Source of the DNA: Papaver somniferum
Lineage: Eukaryota; Streptophyta; Magnoliopsida; Ranunculales; Papaveraceae
Direction of reading: 5' to 3'
NCBI RefSeq assembly: GCF_003573695.1
Contig: NC_039362.1
Location: 175,779,690-175,843,689 of the forward strand
DNA length: 64,000 nucleotides
Shown here: in pieces, positions 24,427 to 35,542 of the stretch
How positions within the stretch are numbered: the first letter of the stretch is position 1
Layout: each line of letters begins with the position of its first letter
Program-made: the position numbers and the translations under genes
Notes under the pieces: generated by a model
Seen by the model: the letters and a program-made list of their open reading frames with translations, nothing else
What the model was told of the DNA's origin: nothing
The model's database searches: none

Positions 24427-25725
24427 TCAATTAGTATTACCCGATCCACTTGCTTCCGGTTGGTAAATCAGTGAACTTAGCTCCGGCTGAATTTTATTCT
24501 TCCAAACACCTTCATACGACCGTACTTCCACCACGGCTAACTTTTCCGTCAACTGATACATTTCGATCCCGACGAGTAATTTCCCATTTTGCCCTTCCAA
24601 CATCAACTTCCAATCTTTTTTCCTCATCGTTAGACCTTCTTTCGCCGCGGCTTCACTGATCTTTTTTGTAATGTTTTCCGGCGTCTCGGCAGTAATAAAT
24701 CGATCACTTTCTACCGCAACCGAGTTATCGAAATCTTTGAACAAACCCGATAAATCGAACCCTGACGAGAATGAGATAATATCAAACGCATTCAAGAACT
24801 TCGAACCGCCGTTGTTTTCTTGATCCACCTCTTTGATCAGATTATTATCATATTCATGGAATTTGATCTCTTTATAACCTTTCCGGAACCACGGGTCTTG
24901 GATAATCTCATCGACGGTAATTCTAGTAATCGGATTTGTATCCAAAAGCCGTGAAAAAAGATGGCGCAAACCCGGCGAAGTCCATTTCGGTACACGGAAC
25001 TCACCCTTATATATTTTCCGATACATCACCATCAAATTCCGATCATTAAACGGAAGATAACCGGAGTTCAACACGAACAATATAACACCACATGACCAGA
25101 TATCAATCTTCGCCCCATTATAACCCCTTTTCCCTAAAATCTCCGGTGCCACATACGCCGGTGTTCCACATAATGTATGCAACAACCCATCATTCTGCAC
25201 CTGCGATGTCACCGCACTGAGGCCAAAATCCGACACCTTCAAATCACCCTTATCATCCAGCAACAAATTCTCCGGTTTCAGATCACGGTGGAAAACACCA
25301 TGAGAATGACAATAACCAACAGCTGAAATCAACTGCTGAAAATACCGTCGACTCAAATCTTCGCTGAATCTACATTTCGCCACCTTGGCGAAAAGCTCAC
25401 CACCTTTGACAAACTCCATGACGAAATAAATCTTCGCTTTTGTTGCCAACACTTCGAATAATTTGACGATGTACGGATGATGCAATTGCCTCATAATCGA
25501 GATTTCTCTCTTGATGTTCGTCATCAACCCGCCCTTGATAATTTTCTGTTTGCTGATTACTTTAATGGCGACACTTTGGCCAGTTTGTATGTTTCTTGCG
25601 TGATATACTTTTGCGAACGCACCGCAACCGAGTAGACGTCCGATCTCGTATTTCTCGAATAGAATGTGCTCGGTTACCGGTGATATGTCACCGTATTCTG
25701 ATGATGATCCTGATGGTTCTTCCAT
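24427..25725 (-). CDS. CIPK: CBL-interacting serine/threonine protein kinase (CIPK, SnRK3), CIPK11-like
   Basis: A 432-residue, intronless, complete reading frame. CIPKs bind calcineurin B-like calcium sensors and phosphorylate transporters and channels at plant membranes. The kinase domain spans about residues 26-280: glycine-rich loop GCGAFAKV (33-40), ATP-binding Lys55, helix-C Glu74, HRDLKPEN with catalytic Asp148, DFG 166-168, activation loop with [14 protein letters not shown]. The regulatory part has the NAF motif (Asn312-Ala313-Phe314, followed by [15 protein letters not shown]) that binds CBL and inhibits the kinase, and a PPI-like stretch ([11 protein letters not shown], near 370) for PP2C docking. 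Length and absence of introns fit the intron-poor CIPK clade. Wording is closest to CIPK11-type proteins, though the exact orthologue is inferred. The start is set by the first in-frame Met before the kinase domain, with a TATA-like box about 140 bp upstream. All catalytic residues are intact. Confidence 0.97.
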   Translation of the reverse strand: MEEPSGSSSEYGDISPVTEHILFEKYEIGRLLGCGAFAKVYHARNIQTGQSVAIKVISKQKIIKGGLMTNIKREISIMRQLHHPYIVKLFEVLATKAKIYFVMEFVKGGELFAKVAKCRFSEDLSRRYFQQLISAVGYCHSHGVFHRDLKPENLLLDDKGDLKVSDFGLSAVTSQVQNDGLLHTLCGTPAYVAPEILGKRGYNGAKIDIWSCGVILFVLNSGYLPFNDRNLMVMYRKIYKGEFRVPKWTSPGLRHLFSRLLDTNPITRITVDEIIQDPWFRKGYKEIKFHEYDNNLIKEVDQENNGGSKFLNAFDIISFSSGFDLSGLFKDFDNSVAVESDRFITAETPENITKKISEAAAKEGLTMRKKDWKLMLEGQNGKLLVGIEMYQLTEKLAVVEVRSYEGVWKNKIQPELSSLIYQPEASGSGNTN

Positions 25726-25865
25726 TGTTGGTGATAGAATGGAATCGAGCTGAAGCTCGAAATCAAAGAAGAGTTTAGTTTGTGTTTGAGTTGTTTTTAG
25801 AGAGGTTCAGAAAATGGCTGTTAGATGGTGGTTGAAGATGGGCGGTGTTCACGGGGGTATGAGGA

Positions 25866-25873
25866 CTTTTATA
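25866..25873 (-). promoter_or_regulatory. TATA-like box of the CIPK gene
   Basis: The minus strand reads TATAAAAG about 140 bp before the CIPK start codon, a usual distance once a 5' leader of about 110 nt is allowed. This is a sequence match only. Confidence 0.6.
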
Positions 25874-26747
25874 ATGGGGATGATAAGGAAGAGTAAGGGG
25901 ACCTTCTTGGTGTACCCTACATTTTTACCCGAAAAGGTGATAATGTGCCATTTTTTAAGCCTTCGAGATTTATCATTTTTAACTTGGCCGTGTTGTGCTG
26001 GTTAGTGTTCTCCTTTAAGAAGGGTCTATGTACGTCTTATGTATTTTTTTTTCTTTTCTTTTTTAGAATCGGTAAACAATTTGGTGCCAGCGAGTTTCGA
26101 ACTTAGATCTTTTCAATGTTCTACAATGACACCGACTATGTTTTGAGGATTTTAACTATCCGAACTGCAGTTATTAAAATCATATGACTTACTATTTGAC
26201 TCTAACCATTCGCCACAAAATTTTCTCGAATGGTTTGAGCCCAACTACAAATCGAATCTGCGGTGAATATTACTATTCGTATTTAGACTTGAGAGATTGA
26301 ATCTTACCAGTGTAAATTTGTTATTTTCGAATATTTTTATTGGAAAATAATTTTTTTGAAATATTTTGATTCGAGCGTGAGTACAAGATTCGAAATCAAG
26401 AGTCATGTCCACGTAATTAAGTGACCAACCACTGATATGGAGTCTAAATTGTGTTAAACATTCTTTCTTATCCGTATTTACAATACTAATAACATTTATT
26501 TGTAATTACTAATCTACAACTCCAATATGTATATGTGTATTTAATTATAGATTTACTATCATGAATCAACATATGAATCGATTCTTAAAAATAAAAAACG
26601 ATTCGTGTCGTGATTCATGGTTTAATAACCCTGCGACCTTTATGTCTATCCGTTTAATTAAGCGTATTTGTACTGGTTTTCTTGTTTTTACAATCCAACT
26701 AAGTTAAGAGGAGGAAAAATCAACTAGCATGGCTCTTGGCTTGCATC
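25874..26747. other. CIPK upstream region; no other gene seen
   Basis: Likely holds the CIPK promoter. It is AT-rich and no open frame of a known family was recognised. A hAT copy lies at its far edge, about 1 kb from the CIPK start. Confidence 0.5.
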
Positions 26748-27469
26748 TAGGGATGCACAAAACCGACTTTTCCACCAACCCAACCCACACCCGTCTGAAA
26801 TTATCCGTATCCGACCCAATCCACTTAGGAGCGGGTCGACTATGGGTCACAACATCAAAACCCATCATATGGTGGGTCGACTGTGGGTGACAACTTCCCT
26901 CACCCGACCCAACCCACCCACCCACCTAAATATTTCTAAATTAATGCTAACCCTTAGATTATATATTCTAGATGAACCACATCCATTGAAGTGATAATAT
27001 ATAATGCATAAACCTAATCATCGGTAGCTTCTCTTCACTGAAGAGTCTTCAATCAGTTCCCTTCAACGGCAATCTCAGAGGCGCAGTTTATTTTTTCATT
27101 TTCTCTTCGCTTTGTAAATCAAATCACAGCATCACCAGCAGCAATCAATCAACATCGTCACCAGTAAACCAACAACCAAAGGTGAGACTAGGAATCATTG
27201 TAATTTGTAAATACTAATTAGGGTTTTGTTTCCTAAGATTGATTTTGGATTGGCTTATTTCAATTGGGTTCTTAATGTAGTGTTCATTGTATTTTATGGT
27301 GGGTAACCCACCACCCACCTGATCCAACCCACCGTAATGTGGGTCGGGTGAAAATCGACCCATTGTAATGTTGGGTTGGTTGCGGGTGACAACTTCTGTT
27401 ACGCACCATCAGTGGGTTGAGTGACGGGTGAGGCCAAACCCGACCCAACCCGACCCATGTGCATCCCTA
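26748..27469 (+). mobile_element. hAT non-autonomous element, copy 2
   Basis: A 722-bp element with ends TAGGGATGCACA and TGTGCATCCCTA and a perfect 8-bp duplication CTTGCATC (26740-26747, 27470-27477). Nearly identical to copy 3 through its AT-rich middle, with the same CCCAACCC/GGGTCGGG subterminal words. No transposase. Confidence 0.96.
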
Positions 27470-27873
27470 CTTGCATCTACGTAGATATTCAATTTATGCT
27501 TAAACAGTGTTTGGCGGAAACTGGGTTGCCTCAGTAATGAATCGTGTGGTTGGGTTTAGATTTGATTAGAACATATGGCTTAAGATGCAAAAAGTGAAAA
27601 AACAAAATGACTAACCGGAAGGAAACTAGTTTTTTCGTACGAGGACTGGATTTCTGCGCACAACGAATTTTAGCTTCAACGAACTAAGTCATATCATACC
27701 AGCACAATAGATTTATAGTCTTCCAAAATGATGGCTTAACTCTTGCTGAAATCTGATAAGTTTCTCTATGATCTAGCCAGAGAGTAAGCCATAATTGCTC
27801 TTAGAATATTGTCAATCAAAATTTTTGTATGCACCTCTAAATAGCAGCACTTCAACTACAAATTTAATTAATA

Positions 27874-28143
27874 CTCCCTCCGTCCCTAATTAGATGACCT
27901 ACTTGGTTTTAAGTTTTGTCCCATAAATAGATGACCTATTTTTGTTACTATAAGAAATATGTATAATTTGATAGTTATGTTTATATTCGTTACGTAGGTG
28001 TTTTAAAATGCTTTTCAACGGTATAAAGTTTACGAAAAAACGTGATATAGTTTAAAAGATAAATCATTTCTAAGTTTTACTAACATCCTTGTCTTAAAAA
28101 TTGTGCAAACTACAACTAGGTCATCTAATTAGGGACGGGGGAG
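27874..28143. mobile_element. Stowaway (Tc1/mariner) MITE
   Basis: A 270-bp element with ends CTCCCTCCGTCCCTAATTAG and CTAATTAGGGACGGGGGAG, flanked by TA at 27872-27873 and 28144-28145. The inverted match continues with ATGACCTA inside. No coding capacity. Confidence 0.95.
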
Positions 28144-28145
28144 TA

Positions 28146-29818
28146 TGAATTTGAAAAATGTATTTGCTTTATCTTTCCAAAATATAGTTGGGGAGATTGT
28201 TTGTAAATTGTTGTGCTTCAATTTCTCTTCCCCTAAAACGAGTATACACTTTAACAATTCTCAGATGTCGGTAGCGAAGTCTGCAGAATCGTTCAGTCAA
28301 GGGCATGTTATACTCATCGTAAAAAGAAATTCTGACCCTTTTTGATGTATACAGATATAAATTGTTATTATTTACCTTTCAATCCATTAAAATCGATGCA
28401 TTTCTAAACCGTCAGACTTCATATTTATTTATGTGCTTCTCTATGGTATGTATTAATATTACAGTTTAACGAAAAAAACATACTCATTACACAATTGAGT
28501 GTGTGATAGTAGTAGTCTAGGTTACACTGACATAATAGCCTACCTCCCTCTAGAAGTGTTGTCATGAACATTTTTGTCGAATCTGCCTTGCAATGTATAC
28601 TATCTAAAGGTATATGGAAAATAAATCAGAGTAAATCTTTCTATCATTATATTCTCCCTCCTAAGAAAACTCTCTATCTCCCGAAAACTTAACGAAAACT
28701 CCCAGAAACTAAATCTTGAGTTTCTCCTTTTCAGGCCGGCCCTTCTAGAGTGTACATGGAAAGGAGAACCTCAACCCATCTTTAATATATGTTTCTTTTT
28801 TTAATTTTTCTGATTTTTCTTTGGTTTTAGGCAATTTTTAGTTAAGATTTGAGTTTTTGGACTTGGGTTTTTTGTTATTGAACAATCACCTTTCTTCAAC
28901 GTCTTTTCTAAATTAGATCAGTTTTTTTTTAGTTCAACTTTTGTGTTTTCAGTTTGTAGTTTCAGGATTCATTTCAAGAGTTTGTTGTTGGGTATTAATC
29001 TTCAATTGTTGTCCTTTATTTTCTTGATTGAGTTTGTTGTTTGAAGTTGTTCTAGACAAGGGTGAAAAGTTTCATCAAGTGCCGGTTCAAGTAGCAACAC
29101 AAGATATCCACACCATAAGAATCAACATTATTTTCAACAAGTTCAAGTAGCAACAACAACGAGCATACCATCAACAACAATTTCTGAAGACACAATGACT
29201 CTGTTACATGTTCAATAATCAGAAACAACAAGATCTCCAAAGACACGGAAACAACTAGTTACAAAGACATCAAAGACACCGAGACCTAATTTGAGGAAGT
29301 ACCTTACCGATCTAGACCGATTCAACAATTTGATAACCTATTTAGGTTATATATGTTACTTGTATTACTGTTACTTAAGAAAAATCATTGACAAATGGTT
29401 GGGTCTTTGGATCCTCTTCCACCTATGTCATTTGCTTCACCATGATTCTGGCAAAATCCCTGTGAAATGGTTGGATTTTTTGGATCCTAACAAATATAAT
29501 ATTGGTAGTTTTGTTATATGGTTTGGATGTGTTACTTTCAATCCAACCAAGATCATTTAAACTTGTCTCGTTACTTTTGAATCAATTGGGAATGGTAAGA
29601 TTTTATTTTCTTTCTTTTTTCAGACTTGTCTTGTTACTTTTGAATCAATTGGGAATGGTAAGATTTTATTTTCTTTCTTTTTTTCAGATTAGGTCTTGGG
29701 ACTATAATGTCAAATGTTCTAGTTACATGTCCATTTTTTTTGAAATTCCTATAACCGTCGGATGTTCTAAAGTTAGTCTTACAACTGAAGCTTTATACTA
29801 TACACGAGTAGCCTCTTA
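28146..29818. other. No recognisable gene
   Basis: T-rich sequence with short open frames. Bases 28700-29050 resemble a plant 5' leader or LINE start in composition only. It contains the 63-bp tandem duplication listed separately. Confidence 0.45.
29561..29687. repeat. 63-bp tandem duplication with splice-like edges
   Basis: Two nearly identical units run from 'acttgtct' to 'ttcag' (29561-29623 and 29624-29687). Each contains GTAAG, a T/C-rich run, then CAG, the wording of a tiny intron. Nothing shows that they are spliced. Confidence 0.9.
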
Positions 29819-30785
29819 GAGCGACTGCAATGGTACGACTAAACTCAAAGATCAAAGACCAAAAAAAAAGACTAAATATGAGTTTAATCTGTATTGTGAC
29901 GTTACGGGGAGAAGACCAAATTTGGTCGCGCGTAAAACAATTTTACGCATGAAGACGGGCGGAAGTATTAGTTACGTTTCATTTCTGCGCGGAATTATAA
30001 ATTACGTTTCAAACGGGCGTAAATATAAATCACGTCTGTTATCGAGCGTAAATATAAATTACGTTTCGTATGGGGCGGAATCTTAAATTCCGCCCGTTGA
30101 TCAGACGGATTCCAAATTTATCCAAACTTTCTAAGTCACGGTGATCTTGTAGTTGTCTAATCACTTGAGTTGGTTTATCAGCATGAAATCTCAATAAGTC
30201 CTGGCAAATCTTATTAATCAAATGCAAAGGTTCCTGTTTAATATGTCTGAAAACAACACCATTCTTTTGGTTCCAAATTGACCGGACAATGTAAGCAATT
30301 TTAGAAACATTCTTTTTAAGGTTATCATCGGACAAACATCTGTTAAACCAAGACTTAATAACATGTATACTGAAACAGTCTCTTTCCAAGAGGTAAGACA
30401 TAAGAAAGTCTGTTTGAGAGGGGCGGAATTTTATTGTCCGCCCCAGAGAGGCGGAATTTTGGTGTCCGTCTGGCAACGCGCGGAATTCTGCTGTCCGTCT
30501 CATCAGGCGTAAATTTATGTTACGCCCGCAACAAACGTAAATTTAAATTCCGCCCCACCAACATACGTAAATTTGGTTTATGCCCGTTAACAAACGCAAT
30601 TTAAGTTTACGCCTGACAACAAACGGATTTTAAATTTACGCCCGACTATATTAGGATTTGGGATTTGGTCGCGACTAAATATGGTCTGGGTTTTGATCGT
30701 GGGCTGGGTTTTGATCTTTACTCCGTCCCGCTGCGTTAGAAAATCAACCCAAATTTTTAGTCTTCCTCGCCCACTGTGGATGCTC
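29819..30785. mobile_element. PIF/Harbinger-like element with internal word arrays and a LINE fragment
   Basis: The 967-bp element begins GAGCGACTGCAATGG and ends CCACTGTGGATGCTC, flanked by TTA on both sides (29816-29818, 30786-30788). Inner ends share AGACTAAA and TTTGGTCGCG. Bases 29940-30110 and 30420-30650 are arrays of CGTAAATTTAAATT-like and GGCGGAATTT-like words in both orientations. A LINE piece lies between them. No transposase. Confidence 0.75.
30110..30420 (-). pseudogene. LINE fragment inside the Harbinger-like element
   Basis: The minus-strand frame includes SWFNRCLSDDNLKKNVSKIA and IVRSIWNQKNGVVFRH, the wording between the zinc-binding RVT domain and RNase H-like end of plant LINE ORF2 proteins. 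It is open here, but its ends run into the flanking word arrays, so it is a captured or inserted fragment. Confidence 0.65.
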
Positions 30786-31426
30786 TTATCCCATAAAAAA
30801 TAAGATAAAAAATAGTGTAAAGAAAGGTGTATGGAAAGCCTAACCGGACGTCAACGGTTATTTTAGTTTTCACCTTGTACTTACTTACTAGTGTACTCCT
30901 CGAGGTAGGCCGAGGCTGATTCACACCGCGTTATAGTCAAAGGAAAAGATACTGTTTGGGACTGTAAATATCGACAGCCGAATCATTCCTGATCACACAC
31001 GTGTACCTTTATATTTATTGTTTAGTGGTTGATATTTCGGGACTTTGAAGAATGATTAAAAAAAGAAATGTATGAACACCCAAAAGGTGGTAACCTTGAG
31101 GACTTTAATGCAAAAATCAAAAAGATATTTTCTACTTTATCCATCTACTATCTCTGACAAAGAGGAATAGTTAACGGAGAAAAATAACTAATGTGGTACC
31201 ACCTGTTTTTGAATTTAACATGCCGTTTGGGTACTTGTGAACGGGCATTTGATGAGCCATGATAGTGCGAAGTAGTGCATTCCACTCCAATATGCGTCTT
31301 ATATCGACATCCTGATCATTATCATTTTTCAGTCAAAAAAAATCCGACAGGCGATTTCACTGCCACGAAAAAAGGTTTTCCAATGAAATTGAATCTATTG
31401 ATTAGAGATTTGTGGTCAGAGGTTTG
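30786..31426. other. Non-coding sequence, part of a repeated locus
   Basis: No gene is seen. Bases 30950-31030 resemble 3310-3380. This is the left part of the locus whose other copies lie at 55.3-64 kb. Confidence 0.45.
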
Positions 31427-31768
31427 TGTTGAGATTATTAGTCCCACATTGTTTGGGCAATCTAAGATCCTGCGGTTTATAATCCTATGGACCTCTCCAC
31501 TTATCGCCAATTGGATTTGAGTTGGATGCCCGTATTCTAACATGGTATCAGAGCAGGTAATTTGCGACGAGTCTTTAGACCGTGCCTTTACTCCGCGTCA
31601 CCCGATTTATTGTCCACGTGTAAGACCCAACGAGATTACATGTGAGGGGGCGTGTTGAGATTATTAGTCCCACATTGTTTGGGCAATCTAAGATCCTGCG
31701 GTTTATAATCCTATGGGCCTCTCCACTTATCGCCAATTGAATTTGAGTTGGATGCCCGTATTCTAACA
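31427..31768 (+). mobile_element. TRIM: complete miniature LTR retrotransposon
   Basis: Two 116-bp LTRs (31427-31542 and 31653-31768) begin TGTTGAGATT and end TTCTAACA, and differ at only a few bases. The primer-binding site TGGTATCAGAGCAGG at 31543 matches initiator-Met tRNA. The polypurine tract GTGAGGGGGCG lies just before the second LTR. Perfect 5-bp duplication GTTTG (31422-31426 and 31769-31773). The 110-bp interior codes for nothing, so it depends on other elements. Confidence 0.97.
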
Positions 31769-31835
31769 GTTTGTTGGAGGCGAATGAGAATGGCATATAT
31801 ATACGTATTCGCCGCACATTTGTAGCCATTCAACA

Positions 31836-33660
31836 GATATATGATTTTTTATGTGGATTAAAATGTATATATTAATTATACGCACAATGTTCACATTTCC
31901 GAAGCTGGTAGTTTGAATGGTTGTTGGTTAGGTTAGCAGCTAGCTGGTGCCGTGAGAGCACCAGGAGTAATGGTAGCAGAAATCCCATGCCTAACAAAAG
32001 GGCATATTCAAGAATCATGCAGTTTTTGATCCCTTTTGAGTTTCACCCGGTATGGGGAATTTACTTATCCCAATTATTTGATCAGTCCATCAATGGGAAA
32101 TGGGAGAAAGAGAGTAGGGAGGGACAAGTTGAAATTACGGCACTATACTTTCTCTGTAGTGTACGGCTGTACGCCCCATGATACAGAGTTATGGCCTTTG
32201 GAACATTTTTCATCCAAGCAACGTAACAAAACTGTTAGCCATAAAAATAAAAATAAATTATTAGCCATAATGCTGCTAAATAAAAAATGTTTGAAAATGG
32301 TGATGCTAAATCGGATCACTAAACCGTGCGGTGGTCATGTAGTGAGCTAGTCTTAAGAGCAGTTCTTATGGAATGAACAAACTCTAAGTTTGTTCATTTT
32401 GCTCCCACAATGGAATGAACAAACATGAAAAATCGATGTTCAAATCAACAGATTTGTTGATTTGAACATTGAGTTGGACGTACGGGCGCGCGTCGGATGG
32501 AAGAGCGGGCATGGGTGCCACAAACTCAAGCGTTGGAAGAACCAAAGCGCGACCATGCCAAAAACGTCAGCGACATTTTCATTGACGCCCGCAACTCTTG
32601 GATTATCGCCAAGTACAATCCGTGAATACTTTACTACTTTTTAATCTTATTTTATTCCACTTTATCCTATTTTATCTCACTTCATCCTATTTTATCTTAC
32701 CTAAATATTATATTTTATTTTTCATCTTTATCCTACAAAATATTTTATATTAAAAAGAAATATTAATGGAGTCCTAGTAAAACCAAATCTGTTCATTTTG
32801 CCCCGCTTTACCATAGTGGGGAAACTCATTTGACCATCCACGTGGCTCATCAAAATTTTGAGTTTGAACATTACCATAGGAATTGCTCTAAGTATATAAA
32901 ACAGTCGTCTCAGTATTCAAGCTTACGCACTTCTTCTACAGGGGACTTGGTCCCTGCCAATGGACGGCTCATAACATTTGAATATTTGTTTCTCTCTTTT
33001 GTTATAAGGCTGTGGCAACAAAGTTTATTCAAATGACTTTAAGTTGGCAGTTGGGTGCCCCCATTGATGAACTCAACGCCATATATTTCTTTTCTGTAGA
33101 TTCATTTCTTTTCCTTTTCTACGCGGTTATTGTTTACTTTCTCTTCAAGTTTGAGTTGATTAAACGAGTAAAACGATACCAATTTGGGACACATGTTTAA
33201 CAAAGTTCATTTCTTAATGAAAGGCCGTTATAATATACCGACTAGTGAATTCAATGTTTACCTACTTCTAGTTATGTACATTTACTTTTCGCTGTAATGG
33301 TATGAAGTACAGTGTTGCTTCCTGGAAATATCCATGAAGAAGGGAGGCACCAAAAGTCCAGATGCTTCAGTCATGTCATTGTACTCTTAGAAGGACCAAA
33401 GTTTGGGGTCTAGGAAGAGAGAATTTAGTCTAATAGTCTCATCCACAAGCTTATATTCTTTCCCAAGGTCCACCAAAATGGGGACTATCCTCGCGCTGAG
33501 AAAACCAAGAGGCGAAAACAATTACTACAGTTGAATAAGCTTGTTTCATGTGCAAATTAACGTGAAACAATTATTATAGTAGCATAATTTGCATATAAAA
33601 TAAGTTTGTTATTTTGAAACGCATACATAATATTTTGAGAAATGATAATCTATTGAGTCA
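31836..33660. repeat. Locus repeat, copy 1
   Basis: Aligns in pieces with 62592-64000: 31836-32180 with 62592-62960, 32880-32990 with 63125-63230, and 33010-33450 with 63567-64000. Interruptions are explained by MITEs present in one copy only. A more decayed copy is scattered through 55.6-60.4 kb. Several short open frames here are not conserved in the other copy, so no gene is called. Confidence 0.85.
32357..32888. mobile_element. PIF/Harbinger-like MITE
   Basis: A 532-bp element beginning GAGCAGTTCTTATGG and ending CCATAGGAATTGCTC, flanked by TAA (32354-32356 and 32889-32891). Further inverted pieces (GTTTGTTCATTTTG, CCCACAATGG) lie inside. It is absent from the paralogous locus at 63 kb. 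Confidence 0.85.
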
Positions 33661-33674
33661 GCTTCCTCTAGTAA

Positions 33675-35349
33675 TGTGAACACGTAAATCACGAAGGCAT
33701 CTATATGTTCACAAACAATGTTCGCACTCTAGGTACATACTCGCACTGGTGATACAATTGCATTGATTTCTTGGTTCAAAATCTTCGGGTTTATCATAGC
33801 CTCATCTAATAATATCGCGAGAGGCGTTTACGCAGGGGAAGATAAAGAAAACGAAGTATAAAAGTAAAACTCATGGAGCGTTAGACGAATATAAAGTGCT
33901 GAAATGTAAATAAGAATGGGATTTACGTGGTTCGGCACTAAGGCCTACATCCACGGGGTTGTTGTTTCACTATGTACTTGATGATTACAGAGATAGTCGA
34001 ATGACTTTGGAGTTTACATAGGTCTGTGTAGGGATGCACAAAACCGACTCAACCCACCAACCCAACCCACACCCGCCTGAAATTACCCGCACCCGATCCA
34101 ACCCACTTAGGAGCGGGTCGACTATGGGTCACAACATCAAAACCCATCGTATGGTGGGTCGACTTTGGGTGACAACTTCCCTCACCCGACCCAACCCACC
34201 CACCCACCTAAATATTTCTAAATTAATGCTAACCCTTAGATTACATATTCTAGATGAACCACATCCATTGAAGTGATAATATATAATGCCTAAACCTAAT
34301 CATCGGTAGCTTCTCTTCACTGAAGAGTCTTCAATCAGTTCCCTTCAATGGCAGTCTCAAAGGCTCAGTTTATTTTTTCATTTTTTCTTCGCTTTGTAAA
34401 TCAAATCACAGCATCACCAGCAGCAATCAATCAACATCGTCACCAGTAAACCAACAACCAAAGGTGAGACTAGGAATCATTGTAATTTGTAAATACTAAT
34501 TAGGGTTTTGTTTCCTAAGATTTATTTTGGGTTGGCTTATTTCAATTGGGTTCTTAATGTAATGTTCATTGTATTTTATGGTGGGTAACCCACCACCCAC
34601 CCGATCCAACCCACCGTAATGTGGGTCGGGTGAAAATCGACCCATTGTAATGTTAGGTTGGTTGCGGGTGACAACTTCTGTTACCCACCATCAGTGGGTT
34701 GGGTGACGGGTGAGGCCAAACCCGACCCAACCCGACCCGTGTGCAGCCCTAGGTCTGTGTATTGTAAAGGAAAAACTTACACTCACAATCCTTATCTCTC
34801 TCCTTCTCTCCCTCCTTTTTTCGATCCCCTCACTTTTGGTGGAGAGGGGGTATTTATAGGGTTAGAGTGTGGGACCCATTTCTGAGGGCCGTTGGAACCT
34901 TATCTTCTTGTGTTTTGTGTCCATCACGCGGAGATCTTCGCTCATTACTTGATCACGCAGAGTCATCCTCGTTCGTTCCACGGGTTGATCGACACGTATA
35001 CTGCTCAGAGTGTTTAATGCGGGTATTTGAGACGCATGCTCGTGTCAGACAAGTGTCTTTTGCCCCTGTCACATCCATGTCATTTAACCTTCTCTTCACC
35101 GTTGATCTTAGCTTCTTTTGGGGATGAGATAAAGTAACTCTTCGGGAGTTATTTGGTGCTCCGCAGTACATCTTGTTTTCGATACATCTTTTAACTTCTG
35201 CCCTTAGATTTGTTCGGGCAAAGATCCGACGTCGACGGGACGGGCTTCTTGGCTGTGGGCGTGTGTCATCATGTTTTGATGACTTTGTCCGCATAATCTC
35301 CTCGTGTCTTCCTGTATACACGTGTTTGATGATGAAATATGTACACACA
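33675..35349 (-). repeat. 3' LTR of the Tat element (interrupted by hAT)
   Basis: Removing the 723-bp hAT copy and one 8-bp duplication leaves 944 bp, against 943 bp for the other LTR. The two LTRs differ by a modest number of substitutions, clearly more than the LARD LTRs do. The 131-residue and shorter open frames inside recur in both LTRs and are not genes. Confidence 0.95.
34029..34751 (+). mobile_element. hAT non-autonomous element, copy 3, in the Tat LTR
   Basis: 723 bp with ends TAGGGATGCACA and TGTGCAGCCCTA and a perfect 8-bp duplication GGTCTGTG (34021-34028, 34752-34759). The uninterrupted site can be read directly in the other Tat LTR near 54672. Almost identical to copy 2. Confidence 0.98.
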
Positions 35350-35366
35350 ATTTGCCCCTTTTCTTT
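35350..35366 (-). promoter_or_regulatory. Polypurine tract of the Tat element
   Basis: The minus strand reads AAAGAAAAGGGGCAAAT directly against the 3' LTR edge, where plus-strand DNA synthesis is primed in LTR elements. Confidence 0.85.
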
Positions 35367-35533
35367 GGGCTTGAGTGTTTAGTGGGAGCATTGAAGAAAA
35401 CATACGTTACATATTCTTCCTCTCTCCTAATAACTTCTCCTAGATACTTGGGCACTTCTTACTTGTGCATTAACTGCTCATTTAATTGGCACGTTTCCCA
35501 TTCCTCCTTTAACTTCCTTCTCTTTCTTTCGAG

Positions 35534-35542
35534 TATATTAAG
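35534..35542 (+). promoter_or_regulatory. TATA-like box for the antisense gene of the Tat element
   Basis: TATATTAAG lies 185 bp inside the element from the 3' LTR edge and points toward the antisense gene. A leader with a likely 5'-UTR intron (donor GTAAGT at 35699, acceptor CTTCGCAG ending 36018) connects it to the ATG at 36021. Confidence 0.5.

Noticed and set aside
24450..26005. Plus-strand frames over and beside the CIPK gene
   Set aside because: They are antisense shadows of the kinase or short frames in its promoter, without family features.
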